From Ruminococcus flavefaciens (GTDB taxonomy: Bacteria > Bacillota > Clostridia > Oscillospirales > Ruminococcaceae), in assembly GCA_902792495.1 (NCBI GenBank), contig CADBAC010000138.1:1-5386 (forward strand): a DNA stretch of 5,386 nt, in the 5' to 3' direction. Below, piece after piece: positions 1-5,386 of the stretch. The notes beneath the pieces are model-generated. The model worked only from the letters and a program-made list of their open reading frames with translations. It was not told the origin of the DNA and did no database searches. The first letter of the stretch is position 1. Each line of letters opens with the position of its first letter. A program made the position numbers and the translations under genes.

Positions 1-2
1 AT

Positions 3-131
3 TTTACACACTATGATATCAGGATAAACCACGATAACGTTGCTGTTGAGAATGTACACCTCGGTGACAGCCTTACAACACTGTCATACGGTCTGAACAC
101 TCTTATAGATCCACCATCGGATGACGAATAA
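3..131 (+). CDS. C-terminal end of an unrecognised protein (partial, cut by the window edge)
   Basis: An open frame enters from the left edge and ends at TAA (129-131). It gives 42 residues beginning FTHYDIRINH and ending LIDPPSDDE. The stretch alternates hydrophobic and polar residues (DIRINHDNVAVENVHL), which suggests beta strands, and ends in a short acidic tail. It has no cysteine motif, no membrane segment and no feature I can tie to a family. A perfect terminator hairpin begins 8 bases after the stop, which supports this being a real gene end and separates it from the fumC-hdr operon. Function unknown; the reading frame is the only evidence besides the terminator. Confidence 0.6.
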   Translation, partial: FTHYDIRINHDNVAVENVHLGDSLTTLSYGLNTLIDPPSDDE

Positions 132-138
132 ACTAAAC

Positions 139-167
139 AATGCCGCAGATGATGTCTGCGGCATTTT
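139..167 (+). terminator. Intrinsic terminator of the upstream gene
   Basis: A perfect 11-bp inverted repeat (AATGCCGCAGA at 139-149 and TCTGCGGCATT at 155-165) closes a 5-base loop TGATG. The 3' arm runs into a TTTT tract (164-167). The GC-rich stem sits 8 bases after the TAA of the preceding gene, the usual position for a Rho-independent terminator. The U-tract is short, so termination may be incomplete, but the stem is strong. Confidence 0.85.
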
Positions 168-188
168 AATAGAGGAAATGTGAATTAT

Positions 189-216
189 TTGTCAAAGTTT
201 TTGAGTGATATATATT
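189..216 (+). promoter_or_regulatory. Candidate sigma-A-type promoter in the intergenic region
   Basis: TTGTCA (189-194, five of six matches to TTGACA) is followed after 16 bases by TATATT (211-216, five of six matches to TATAAT). A transcript would start near 223, just before the inverted repeats at 234-274 and 283-337. The surroundings are very TA-rich, so the -10 match alone means little; the good -35 box and near-ideal spacing are the support. It could drive a small structured RNA or a long fumC leader. Confidence 0.35.
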
Positions 217-282
217 TTATTGCATTTTGCTATTCCGAAGTGATATGTCAAATACAGCCCTGTAATTCTTCGGATTATCAGG

Positions 283-337
283 AAAGGATATGAAACCGAT
301 AAGTCTCCGTGTCGCAAAAGACTGTTTATATCCCTTT
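283..337 (+). other. Long imperfect hairpin, possible structured RNA element
   Basis: The arms 283-306 and 319-337 pair as four blocks: AAAGG with CCTTT (one C bulged on the 3' side), ATAT with ATAT, AAAC with GTTT after a bulged G at 292, and AGTCT with AGACT after a 5-base bulge CGATA (297-301). That is about 18 base pairs around a 12-base loop. A smaller inverted repeat TCCGAAG/CTTCGGA (234-240 and 268-274) lies just upstream. The stem covers part of an SD-like AGGAAAGG (280-287) and the ATG (290) of a 24-codon ORF. I recognise no named RNA family. Part of this pairing may be chance in AT-rich DNA. Confidence 0.3.
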
Positions 338-527
338 GTTATCGCATATTGTCGTTATTTGTAAGTCAAATGCAACAAAAATAATCCCACCGCATCCTAA
401 ATATATAGTACATATCAAATCGTAATATACAAAGTAATATATCAAAATAATTCATAGCTATATTCAAACTATAAAATGATTGTTAATTATATATCAATAT
501 CTGAATAGCGATATTCTGAAACTGAAT

Positions 528-556
528 TTGAATTTATGCTGGTTTTACGCTATACT
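528..556 (+). promoter_or_regulatory. Probable promoter of the fumC-hdrBCA-mvhD operon
   Basis: TTGAAT (528-533) and TATACT (551-556) are spaced by exactly 17 bases and match the sigma-A consensus at four of six and five of six positions. Transcription would start near 563, giving a leader of about 66 bases before the fumC ATG. It is the closest well-spaced box pair upstream of the operon. A 6-bp inverted repeat (496-515) just upstream could bind a regulator. Confidence 0.55.
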
Positions 557-566
557 TATATATGAA

Positions 567-588
567 GCATGGCGGAGGTACGCCGTGC
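567..588 (+). promoter_or_regulatory. Hairpin near the predicted 5' end of the operon transcript
   Basis: GCATGGCG (567-574) and CGCCGTGC (581-588) form an 8-bp GC-rich stem with one U-G wobble around the 6-base loop GAGGTA. No T-run follows, so it is not an intrinsic terminator. If transcription starts near 563, the stem lies at the extreme 5' end of the mRNA, where such hairpins commonly protect transcripts from 5'-end-dependent decay. The GGAGG-like stretch is partly in the loop and has no useful start codon behind it. Confidence 0.45.
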
Positions 589-628
589 CGTTAACTTAAA
601 GCAACAATTATTAATGGAGTGAATGTAA

Positions 629-2005
629 ATGAATTATCGTATCGAACACGATTCAATGGGCGAGGTAAAGGTGCCTGCTGACAAGTACTGGGCAGCTCAG
701 ACTGAAAGAAGCCATGAGAATTTCCTTATCGGTGTAGGTATCGAAACTATGCCGAGAGAGATCACCCACGCTTTCGGTATCCTGAAAAAAGCTGCGGCTA
801 TTGCCAATCATCAGGTCAAGCCTGAAAGAATGACAGACGAAAAGCTTTCTGCTATCTCACAGGCCTGCGATGAAGTTATCAGCGGTTCTCTCAACGATCA
901 TTTCCCGCTTGTAGTATGGCAGACAGGAAGCGGTACTCAGTCAAACATGAATGCCAACGAAGTCATTGCCAACCGTGGAAACGAGATCGCAGGTTCAAAG
1001 CTGCTTCACCCTAACGATGATATCAATATGAGCCAGTCATCCAACGATACTTTCCCGACTGCTATGCACATAGCTGCTGTTACAGCTATCGAGGATAAGG
1101 TCATCCCTGCAATCGACGTGCTTATCGATACATTCAAGCGCCTTGAAGCTGAAAATGAAGGCATAGTAAAGAGCGGCCGTACACATCTTCAGGATGCAAC
1201 TCCTATCAAGTTCTCACAGGAAATAAGCGGCTGGAGAAGTTCACTTGAAAAAGACAAGAAACTCCTCCTCATCGCATCCGACGAACTGAAGGAACTTGCT
1301 CTTGGCGGTACCGCTGTTGGTACAGGTCTTAACGCTCCGGCCGGATTTGCCGAAAAGGCTGCCGAAGCTGTAAGTGAACTTACAGGTAAGAAATTCATTA
1401 CATCTCCAAATAAATTCCATTCCCTTACATCCAAAGACGAGATCGTATTTGCTCACGGCGCTCTCAAAGGTCTTGCAGCCGATATGATGAAGATCGCAAA
1501 CGATGTCAGATGGCTGGCATCAGGTCCGAGAGTCGGCCTGGGCGAGATCACTATCCCGGCTAATGAACCAGGTTCGTCTATCATGCCGGGCAAGGTTAAT
1601 CCCACTCAGTGCGAACAGGTAACTATGGTCGCTGTACAGGTAATGGGCAATGACGTGGCTGTAGGTATGGCCGCTTCACAGGGCAACTTCGAGCTCAATG
1701 TGTTCATGCCTGTATGCGCATACAATTTCCTCCAGTCTGCACGTCTTCTTGCTGAGTCGATACTTTCATTCAACAAGAACTGCGCTGTAGGCATCAAGGC
1801 AAACAAGGAGAAGATGCATCACAATCTCCATAATTCACTTATGCTCGTAACAGCTCTCAATCCTTACATCGGATACGAGAACGCTGCCAAAACCGCCAAA
1901 AAAGCATTCAATGACAATATTTCCCTGAAGGAAGCCTGCATAGAACTGGGATTCCTTACAGCAGAAAAATATGATGAAGTCTTCCATCCGGAAGAAATGG
2001 TCTGA
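629..2005 (+). CDS. fumC: Fumarate hydratase class II (fumarase C)
   Basis: This cytoplasmic, Fe-S-independent homotetrameric enzyme interconverts fumarate and L-malate. The 458-residue product matches the family's usual length of roughly 460. The fumarase/aspartase signature GSSIMPGKVNP is at residues 315-325, with Ser316, Lys322 and Asn324 corresponding to E. coli Ser318, Lys324 and Asn326. The catalytic-base motif GRTHLQDATP (183-192) gives His186, equivalent to E. coli His188. Substrate-binding motifs GSGTQSNMNANEV (100-112) and HPNDDINMSQSSNDTFPTA (127-145) are intact. The full-length match, including GSGTQSNMN and SQSSNDTFPTAMH, favours fumarase over aspartase or argininosuccinate lyase. 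The ATG at 629 has GGAGTGA (616-622) six bases upstream; the in-frame ATG at 623 runs straight into TAA. It is the first gene of the operon, with hdrB 24 bases after its TGA. Confidence 0.97.
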   Translation: MNYRIEHDSMGEVKVPADKYWAAQTERSHENFLIGVGIETMPREITHAFGILKKAAAIANHQVKPERMTDEKLSAISQACDEVISGSLNDHFPLVVWQTGSGTQSNMNANEVIANRGNEIAGSKLLHPNDDINMSQSSNDTFPTAMHIAAVTAIEDKVIPAIDVLIDTFKRLEAENEGIVKSGRTHLQDATPIKFSQEISGWRSSLEKDKKLLLIASDELKELALGGTAVGTGLNAPAGFAEKAAEAVSELTGKKFITSPNKFHSLTSKDEIVFAHGALKGLAADMMKIANDVRWLASGPRVGLGEITIPANEPGSSIMPGKVNPTQCEQVTMVAVQVMGNDVAVGMAASQGNFELNVFMPVCAYNFLQSARLLAESILSFNKNCAVGIKANKEKMHHNLHNSLMLVTALNPYIGYENAAKTAKKAFNDNISLKEACIELGFLTAEKYDEVFHPEEMV

Positions 2006-2029
2006 TAAATCAACGAAAGGAAGCGTACT

Positions 2030-2827
2030 ATGGAAACTTTCACTTACTATCCCGGCTGTACGCTGAGAACTAAGGCAAAGGATCTTGACACTTATGCAAG
2101 ATCCTCAGCCGAGGCTCTTGGTATCTCCCTGGTAGAGCCTGCTGACTGGCAGTGCTGCGGAGGTGCATACACCACAGCCAAGGATGAGATAGCGACAAAA
2201 CTGTCAGCTGTCAGAACTCTCAACGCCGCAAAGGAAAGCGGCACAGCACTGGTAACAGTCTGTTCAGCCTGTCACAATGTTATAAAGCAGACTAACTATG
2301 ATATTGCAAATAACGATGACATGGCCATGAAGGTGAACAATTACCTTAAACTTTCCGAACCATACAGCGGCGAAACAACCGTTTATCACTATCTGGAACT
2401 CCTCCGTGACGTGGTAGGCTTTGATAATCTGAAGGAAAAGGTAGTTAATCCTTTCAAGGGAAAGAAGATCGCTGCTTATTACGGATGTCTTCTCCTTCGT
2501 CCATCAAAGGCTCTCGCTATGGATGATCCCGAGAATCCTACTATCATGGAAGATTTCATCAAGGCCATCGGCGGAACTCCCGTTATATACGCTCAGAGAA
2601 ATGAATGCTGCGGCGGATATATCACAATGGAGGACAAGGCTCAGGCTGCAAAGAGAAGCGGAGCTGTTATGGATTCTGCCAAGGATCAGGGAGCAGATAT
2701 GGTCATCACCGCCTGTCCTCTCTGCCTTTATAACCTCAAAAAGAACTCAGGCTCAGATCTGCCTGTTTACTACTTCACAGAACTTCTTGCCGAAGCCCTC
2801 GGCTTAAAGGAGGCAAACAATGAATAA
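2030..2827 (+). CDS. hdrB: Heterodisulfide reductase subunit B-like protein (HdrB)
   Basis: HdrB is the catalytic disulfide-reducing subunit of soluble HdrABC; in methanogens it carries two non-cubane 4Fe-4S clusters that cleave CoM-S-S-CoB. The 265-residue product has both CCG motifs intact: Cys10, Cys42-Cys43, Cys78, Cys81 (C-X31-CC-X34-C-X2-C) and Cys153, Cys193-Cys194, Cys229, Cys232 (C-X39-CC-X34-C-X2-C). The N-terminal YYPGC and both CCGG strings are typical. No membrane segment is seen. The ATG at 2030 is set by AAAGGAAG (2016-2023), six bases away. The natural acceptor in this bacterium is unknown, since coenzyme M and B are not expected; a protein or small-molecule disulfide, or a partner flavoprotein, is possible. 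Related CCG domains also occur in thiol:fumarate reductase TfrB, which makes the neighbouring fumC noteworthy. The last 8 bases overlap hdrC. Confidence 0.93.
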   Translation: METFTYYPGCTLRTKAKDLDTYARSSAEALGISLVEPADWQCCGGAYTTAKDEIATKLSAVRTLNAAKESGTALVTVCSACHNVIKQTNYDIANNDDMAMKVNNYLKLSEPYSGETTVYHYLELLRDVVGFDNLKEKVVNPFKGKKIAAYYGCLLLRPSKALAMDDPENPTIMEDFIKAIGGTPVIYAQRNECCGGYITMEDKAQAAKRSGAVMDSAKDQGADMVITACPLCLYNLKKNSGSDLPVYYFTELLAEALGLKEANNE

Positions 2828-3203
2828 AAATCTTCAGGAACAGATAATCCGTTCCAGCGGCGTCAACGTGCTGAAATGTATGCGCTGCGGAAAATGTTCG
2901 GGAACCTGTCCTTCATACGGTGAGATGGAATACCATCCGCATCAGTTCGTATATATGGTGGAAAGGGGAGAGATCGAACCTCTTCTCAAGTCCGAGTCAC
3001 TGTACAAGTGCCTGACCTGCTTTGCCTGCGTAGAGAGATGCCCACGTAATGTTGAGCCTGCAAAGGTAGTGGAAGCTGTACGTCTTGCAACTGTACGTCA
3101 GCAGGGCAATAACCACCTGACACCTGTGCAGATCCCCGATATGCTGGATGATGACCTTCCGCAGCAGGCTATCGTTACAGCATTCAGAAAGTATACTAAG
3201 TAA
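2820..3203 (+). CDS. hdrC: Heterodisulfide reductase subunit C-like ferredoxin protein (HdrC)
   Basis: HdrC carries electrons from HdrA to HdrB through two cubane 4Fe-4S clusters. The 127-residue product has Cys20, Cys23, Cys26, Cys30 (CMRCGKCSGTCP) and Cys64, Cys67, Cys70, Cys74 (CLTCFACVERCP), the two expected C-X2-C-X2-C-X3-C motifs. It is clearly shorter than methanogen HdrC (about 185 residues as I recall), with only some 50 residues after the last cluster. The reading frame is clean, so this appears to be a short form and not a truncation. No membrane segments are present, so it is the soluble type and not the cytochrome-linked HdrDE type. The start lies inside the hdrB end (8-base overlap), with a strong AAAGGAGG (2806-2813) six bases upstream, consistent with coupled translation. 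Confidence 0.93.
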   Translation: MNKNLQEQIIRSSGVNVLKCMRCGKCSGTCPSYGEMEYHPHQFVYMVERGEIEPLLKSESLYKCLTCFACVERCPRNVEPAKVVEAVRLATVRQQGNNHLTPVQIPDMLDDDLPQQAIVTAFRKYTK

Positions 3204-3217
3204 GGAGGAGATAAACT

Positions 3218-4801
3218 ATGCAGAGAATAGGTGTATTTGTCTGTCATTGCGGTACCAACATTGCCGCTACGGTAGACGTTAAAGCAGTAGCCGAAGCCCT
3301 CGGCCACGAACCCGGCGTAGTCATATCTCAGGACTACCAGTATATGTGTTCCGAATCGGGACAGAACCTCGTTAAGAATTCCATCAAGGAGCATAACCTT
3401 ACAGGTGTTGTTGTATGTTCATGTTCACCACGTATGCATGAGAATACCTTCCGTAAGGCAGCCGCTTCAGCAGGCCTTAACTCCTACATGGTCGAGATAG
3501 CAAACATCCGTGAGCAGTGTTCATGGATACACAAGGACATCGCTACAGCTACAGAAAAGGCTATTATCCTCGGTAAGGCAGCAGTTGCTAAGGTACATCT
3601 CAACGCTCCTCTTACAGCAGGTGAGAGCCCTGTAGTCAAGAGAGCCCTCGTTATCGGCGGCGGTATCGCAGGTATACAGACTGCTCTTGATATCGCTGAG
3701 GCAGGCTTCGATGTAGACATCGTCGAGAAGAATCCTACCATCGGCGGTAAGATGGCTCAGATCGACAAGACTTTCCCGACTCTCGACTGTGCCGCTTGTA
3801 TCCTTACTCCTAAGATGGTCGAAGCTTCACAGAACGAGAAGATACATATTCATTCATTCAGCGAAGTTGCCGATGTAAAGGGATTTGTGGGCAACTTCAC
3901 AGTTAAGATAAAGAAGAAGGCACGTTTCGTTGACGAGACAAAGTGTACAGGCTGCGGTCTGTGTACAGAAAAGTGCCCCATGAAGAAGGTACCGAACGAG
4001 TTCAACATGGGCCTCGACAACAGAACTGCTATCTATATCCCGTTTGCTCAGGCTGTACCGAAGGTAGCCACTATTGACCCGAACTACTGCATGATGCTTA
4101 AAAACGGCAAGTGCGGAGTATGTTCAAAGGTATGTTCAGTGGGTGCTATCGACTACAAGCAGGAAGACCGCATTATCGAAGAAAAGTACGGTGCTATCGT
4201 AGTAGCTACAGGCTTCAATCCTATCAAGCTTGACAAGTACGATGAATTCGCATACAATCAGTGCGATGACGTTGTAACTTCCCTCGAACTCGAAAGACTG
4301 ATGAATGCCGCAGGTCCTAACGGCGGTACACTTCTCCGTCCTTCTGACAAGACTCATCCTCACACCATTGTATTCGTACAGTGTGTAGGTTCAAGATGCG
4401 ATGACAGCAAGGGTAAGCCTTACTGTTCAAAGATATGCTGTATGTACACAGCTAAACACGCAATGCTCATCCGTGAAAAGTATCCTGATACTGAGGTATA
4501 CGTATTCTACATCGATGTACGTACTCCTGGTAAGAACTTCGATGAATTCTACCGCCGTGCAGTTGAACAGTACAATGTTCACTACATCAAGGGAATGGTC
4601 GGCAAGGTAACTCCTAAGTCCGACGGAAAGATCGATGTTCAGGCATCAGACCTTCTTGCTAACGAGCAGCTCCACATCAACGCTGATATGGTGGTTCTTG
4701 CAGCAGCCATCGAGCCTGACAAGACAGCTCGTCCGCTTGCAACAATGCTCACAACTCAGATGGATACAAATGACTTCTTCACTGAAGCACATCCTAAGTG
4801 A
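3218..4801 (+). CDS. hdrA: Heterodisulfide reductase subunit A-like protein (HdrA), N-terminal 527 residues, frame broken at the 3' end
   Basis: HdrA is the FAD-containing subunit where electrons are bifurcated between ferredoxin and the HdrC/HdrB branch. Visible parts in order: an N-terminal iron-sulfur region with VCHCGTNI (Cys9, Cys11), Cys44, CSCSPRMHE (Cys67, Cys69) and Cys101; a thioredoxin-reductase-like FAD fold with VIGGGIAG at 145-152; the conserved FPTLDCAACILTPKM (Cys191, Cys194); and an inserted ferredoxin domain with Cys243, Cys246, Cys249, Cys253 and Cys291, Cys299, Cys302, Cys306. Further conserved cysteines are in VQCVGSRC (389, 394) and at 403, 407 and 408. The start has AAGGAGG (3202-3208) nine bases upstream and lies 14 bases after hdrC. 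The TGA at 4799-4801 is premature: the rest of the FAD domain and the C-terminal ferredoxin domain continue in another frame after a 28-base duplication. With one repeat copy removed, 3218-5237 encodes 663 residues, a normal HdrA length. Confidence 0.93.
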   Translation: MQRIGVFVCHCGTNIAATVDVKAVAEALGHEPGVVISQDYQYMCSESGQNLVKNSIKEHNLTGVVVCSCSPRMHENTFRKAAASAGLNSYMVEIANIREQCSWIHKDIATATEKAIILGKAAVAKVHLNAPLTAGESPVVKRALVIGGGIAGIQTALDIAEAGFDVDIVEKNPTIGGKMAQIDKTFPTLDCAACILTPKMVEASQNEKIHIHSFSEVADVKGFVGNFTVKIKKKARFVDETKCTGCGLCTEKCPMKKVPNEFNMGLDNRTAIYIPFAQAVPKVATIDPNYCMMLKNGKCGVCSKVCSVGAIDYKQEDRIIEEKYGAIVVATGFNPIKLDKYDEFAYNQCDDVVTSLELERLMNAAGPNGGTLLRPSDKTHPHTIVFVQCVGSRCDDSKGKPYCSKICCMYTAKHAMLIREKYPDTEVYVFYIDVRTPGKNFDEFYRRAVEQYNVHYIKGMVGKVTPKSDGKIDVQASDLLANEQLHINADMVVLAAAIEPDKTARPLATMLTTQMDTNDFFTEAHPK

Positions 4802-4826
4802 TTTCTTCACTGAGGCGCATCCTAAG
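4771..4826 (+). repeat. 28-base imperfect tandem duplication that breaks hdrA
   Basis: Copy 1 (4771-4798) and copy 2 (4799-4826) match at 25 of 28 positions. Read in the hdrA frames, both encode DFFTEAHPK. The three differences are GAC/GAT, GAA/GAG and GCA/GCG, all silent third-position transitions. Because 28 is not a multiple of three, the second copy puts hdrA out of frame, and the junction creates the TGA at 4799-4801. The repeat fits a join of two divergent alleles better than a simple replication slip, which would leave identical copies or unconstrained differences. Confidence 0.95.
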
Positions 4827-5237
4827 CTCCGTCCTGTTGAAAGCGCAACAGCAGGTATTTTCCTGTCAGGTGCTTGTCAGGGACCGAAGGATATCCCGGA
4901 AACTGTTGCTCAGGCAAGTGCCGCAGCTGCAAAGGCTATCGGACTTCTCTGCAAGAACAGCATCACCTGCAATCCTTGTGTTGCTCATTCAAATGAGCTT
5001 ATGTGCAACGGCTGTTCATCATGTGAAAAGGTTTGTCCTTACGGTGCTATCACATATGCCGATAAGGAATTCAGAATGCCTGACAGAACTACTGCAATAC
5101 GCAGAGTTGCAAGCGTTAACCCTGCTGTTTGTCAGGGCTGTGGTGCTTGTACAGTCGCTTGTCCGTCGGGAGCAATGGATCTCAACGGCTTCTCTAACAG
5201 TCAGATCATGGCGGAGGTAGACGCAATATGCAAGTAA
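4800..5237 (+). pseudogene. hdrA: HdrA C-terminal part (145 residues), displaced frame of the interrupted hdrA
   Basis: This frame supplies what the upstream hdrA segment lacks. DFFTEAHPKLRPVESATAGI and GACQGPKDIPETVAQAS close the FAD domain. A C-terminal 2x[4Fe-4S] ferredoxin domain follows with CNGCSSCEKVCP (Cys69, 72, 75, 79 of this fragment) and CQGCGACTVACP (Cys111, 114, 117, 121); Cys51, Cys57 and Cys60 lie before it. The domain would pass electrons to ferredoxin. The frame stays open upstream to an ATG at 4635, but the sequence before 4800 is out-of-frame hdrA and does not resemble HdrA, so that ATG is not a real start. I see no ribosome binding site near 4800, so the piece is unlikely to be translated separately. 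It should be read together with 3218-4801 as one hdrA gene that is either disrupted or mis-assembled. The end overlaps the next gene by 10 bases. Confidence 0.88.
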
Positions 5238-5386
5238 ATGATAATAAAGATTTCGAGCCTGTTATCGTTGCATTCTGCTGTAACTGGTGTTCATATGCAG
5301 GTGCAGACCTTTCAGGTACAAACAGACTTAACTATCCTACAAACGTAAAGATAATAAGAGTTCCCTGCTCATGCAGAGTAAACCCG
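5228..5386 (+). CDS. mvhD: MvhD/FlxD-like 2Fe-2S adaptor subunit (partial, runs off the window)
   Basis: MvhD, called FlxD in bacterial Flx-Hdr complexes, docks on HdrA and carries electrons to it from a [NiFe] hydrogenase, formate dehydrogenase or NAD(P)H-oxidising FlxABC module. Only the first 53 residues are present. They hold the family hallmark [19 protein letters not shown] (Cys17, Cys18, Cys21 within it) followed by [18 protein letters not shown] (Cys47, Cys49). The cysteine pair and NWCSYAGAD make the family assignment firm. The ATG at 5228 lies inside hdrA (10-base overlap) and has GGAGG (5213-5217) ten bases upstream. The ATG at 5238 is in another frame. Placement directly after hdrA is the usual arrangement for this partner. 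Which electron donor it serves cannot be told from here. Confidence 0.92.
   Translation, partial: MQVNDNKDFEPVIVAFCCNWCSYAGADLSGTNRLNYPTNVKIIRVPCSCRVNP

Larger units (their letters stand above)
168..527. other. AT-rich intergenic region without a convincing protein gene
   Basis: Between the terminator and the fumC promoter there is no open frame of useful length on either strand. The stretch is clearly more AT-rich than the flanking genes and carries many TA-rich strings. What it does hold is listed separately: a candidate promoter (189-216), a pair of inverted repeats (234-274 and 283-337), a 24-codon ORF inside the second one (290-364), a short tandem repeat (422-446) and a 6-bp inverted repeat AATATC/GATATT (496-501 and 510-515) upstream of the fumC promoter that could be an operator. 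No tRNA, rRNA or known riboswitch core was recognised. Confidence 0.6.

Noticed and set aside
178..183. Possible start ATG after AGAGGAA at 171-177
   Set aside because: The ATG at 178 is followed directly by TGA, so no peptide is encoded.
567..588. Intrinsic terminator or attenuator before fumC
   Set aside because: The stem is good but is followed by CGTTAACTTAAA with no T-run, and no alternative pairing partner was found in the short leader.
562..594. Ten-codon ORF (MKHGGGTPCR) in the fumC leader
   Set aside because: It has no ribosome binding site and would start at the predicted first base of the transcript. The hairpin explains the sequence better.
1189..1806. Minus-strand open frames inside fumC
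   Set aside because: They lie wholly within a clearly coding, family-conserved gene on the other strand, overlap one another, lack recognisable motifs and have no promoter or ribosome binding context.
4635..4799. Reading the hdrA C-terminal frame as a separate gene starting at ATG 4635
   Set aside because: Bases 4635-4799 in this frame are an out-of-frame reading of hdrA, with a serine/threonine/leucine-rich sequence unlike HdrA and no ribosome binding site. True HdrA sequence begins only at 4800.
4799..4801. TGA as a selenocysteine codon in hdrA
   Set aside because: Reading through TGA in the same frame meets another TGA five codons in (4811-4813) and gives no HdrA sequence. HdrA continues only in the other frame.
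4790..4805. Programmed +1 frameshift at AAG-TGA-T (prfB-like)
   Set aside because: A +1 shift would join the frames but duplicate nine residues (DFFTEAHPK). There is no SD-like stimulator just upstream, and AAG to AGU re-pairing is poor. The 28-base duplication explains the break fully.

Overview
The window looks like part of an anaerobic, low-to-mid GC Firmicutes (Clostridia) chromosome, possibly a Ruminococcus-like gut or rumen fermenter. This rests on strong AGGAGG-type ribosome binding sites, ATG starts, sigma-A-like promoter boxes, an AT-rich intergenic region beside moderately GC coding sequence, and the set of genes present. The genus is a guess; the anaerobic lifestyle is well supported by the heterodisulfide-reductase-type iron-sulfur proteins.

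Layout. Bases 1-131 hold the last 42 codons of an unrecognised plus-strand gene, followed at once by a clear intrinsic terminator (139-167). Bases 168-628 are a long AT-rich intergenic region with candidate promoter boxes, a long imperfect hairpin around a 24-codon mini-ORF, a small tandem repeat and, at its end, the probable fumC promoter with a hairpin at the predicted 5' end of the transcript. A tight plus-strand operon then runs off the right edge: fumC (class II fumarase), hdrB, hdrC, hdrA and the start of an mvhD/flxD-like gene. Gaps are 24, -8, 14 and -10 bases, so the genes are almost certainly co-transcribed.

How the genes work together. HdrA (FAD plus several Fe-S clusters), HdrB (two CCG cysteine motifs) and HdrC (two 4Fe-4S clusters) form the heterodisulfide-reductase core used for flavin-based electron bifurcation. 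MvhD/FlxD is the 2Fe-2S adaptor that feeds electrons into HdrA from a hydrogenase or an NAD(P)H-oxidising Flx module. Fumarase at the head of the operon links this module to the malate-fumarate-succinate branch. I infer a role in balancing redox around fumarate reduction, but no fumarate reductase or Flx/hydrogenase gene is visible inside the window.

Main anomaly. hdrA is split by a 28-base imperfect direct duplication (4771-4798 and 4799-4826) that shifts the frame and creates a TGA stop. Removing one copy restores a normal 663-residue HdrA. The copies differ at three positions, all synonymous third-codon transitions, so they look like two alleles joined end to end (mis-assembly of strain variants, or a recombination junction) and not like a fresh local duplication.
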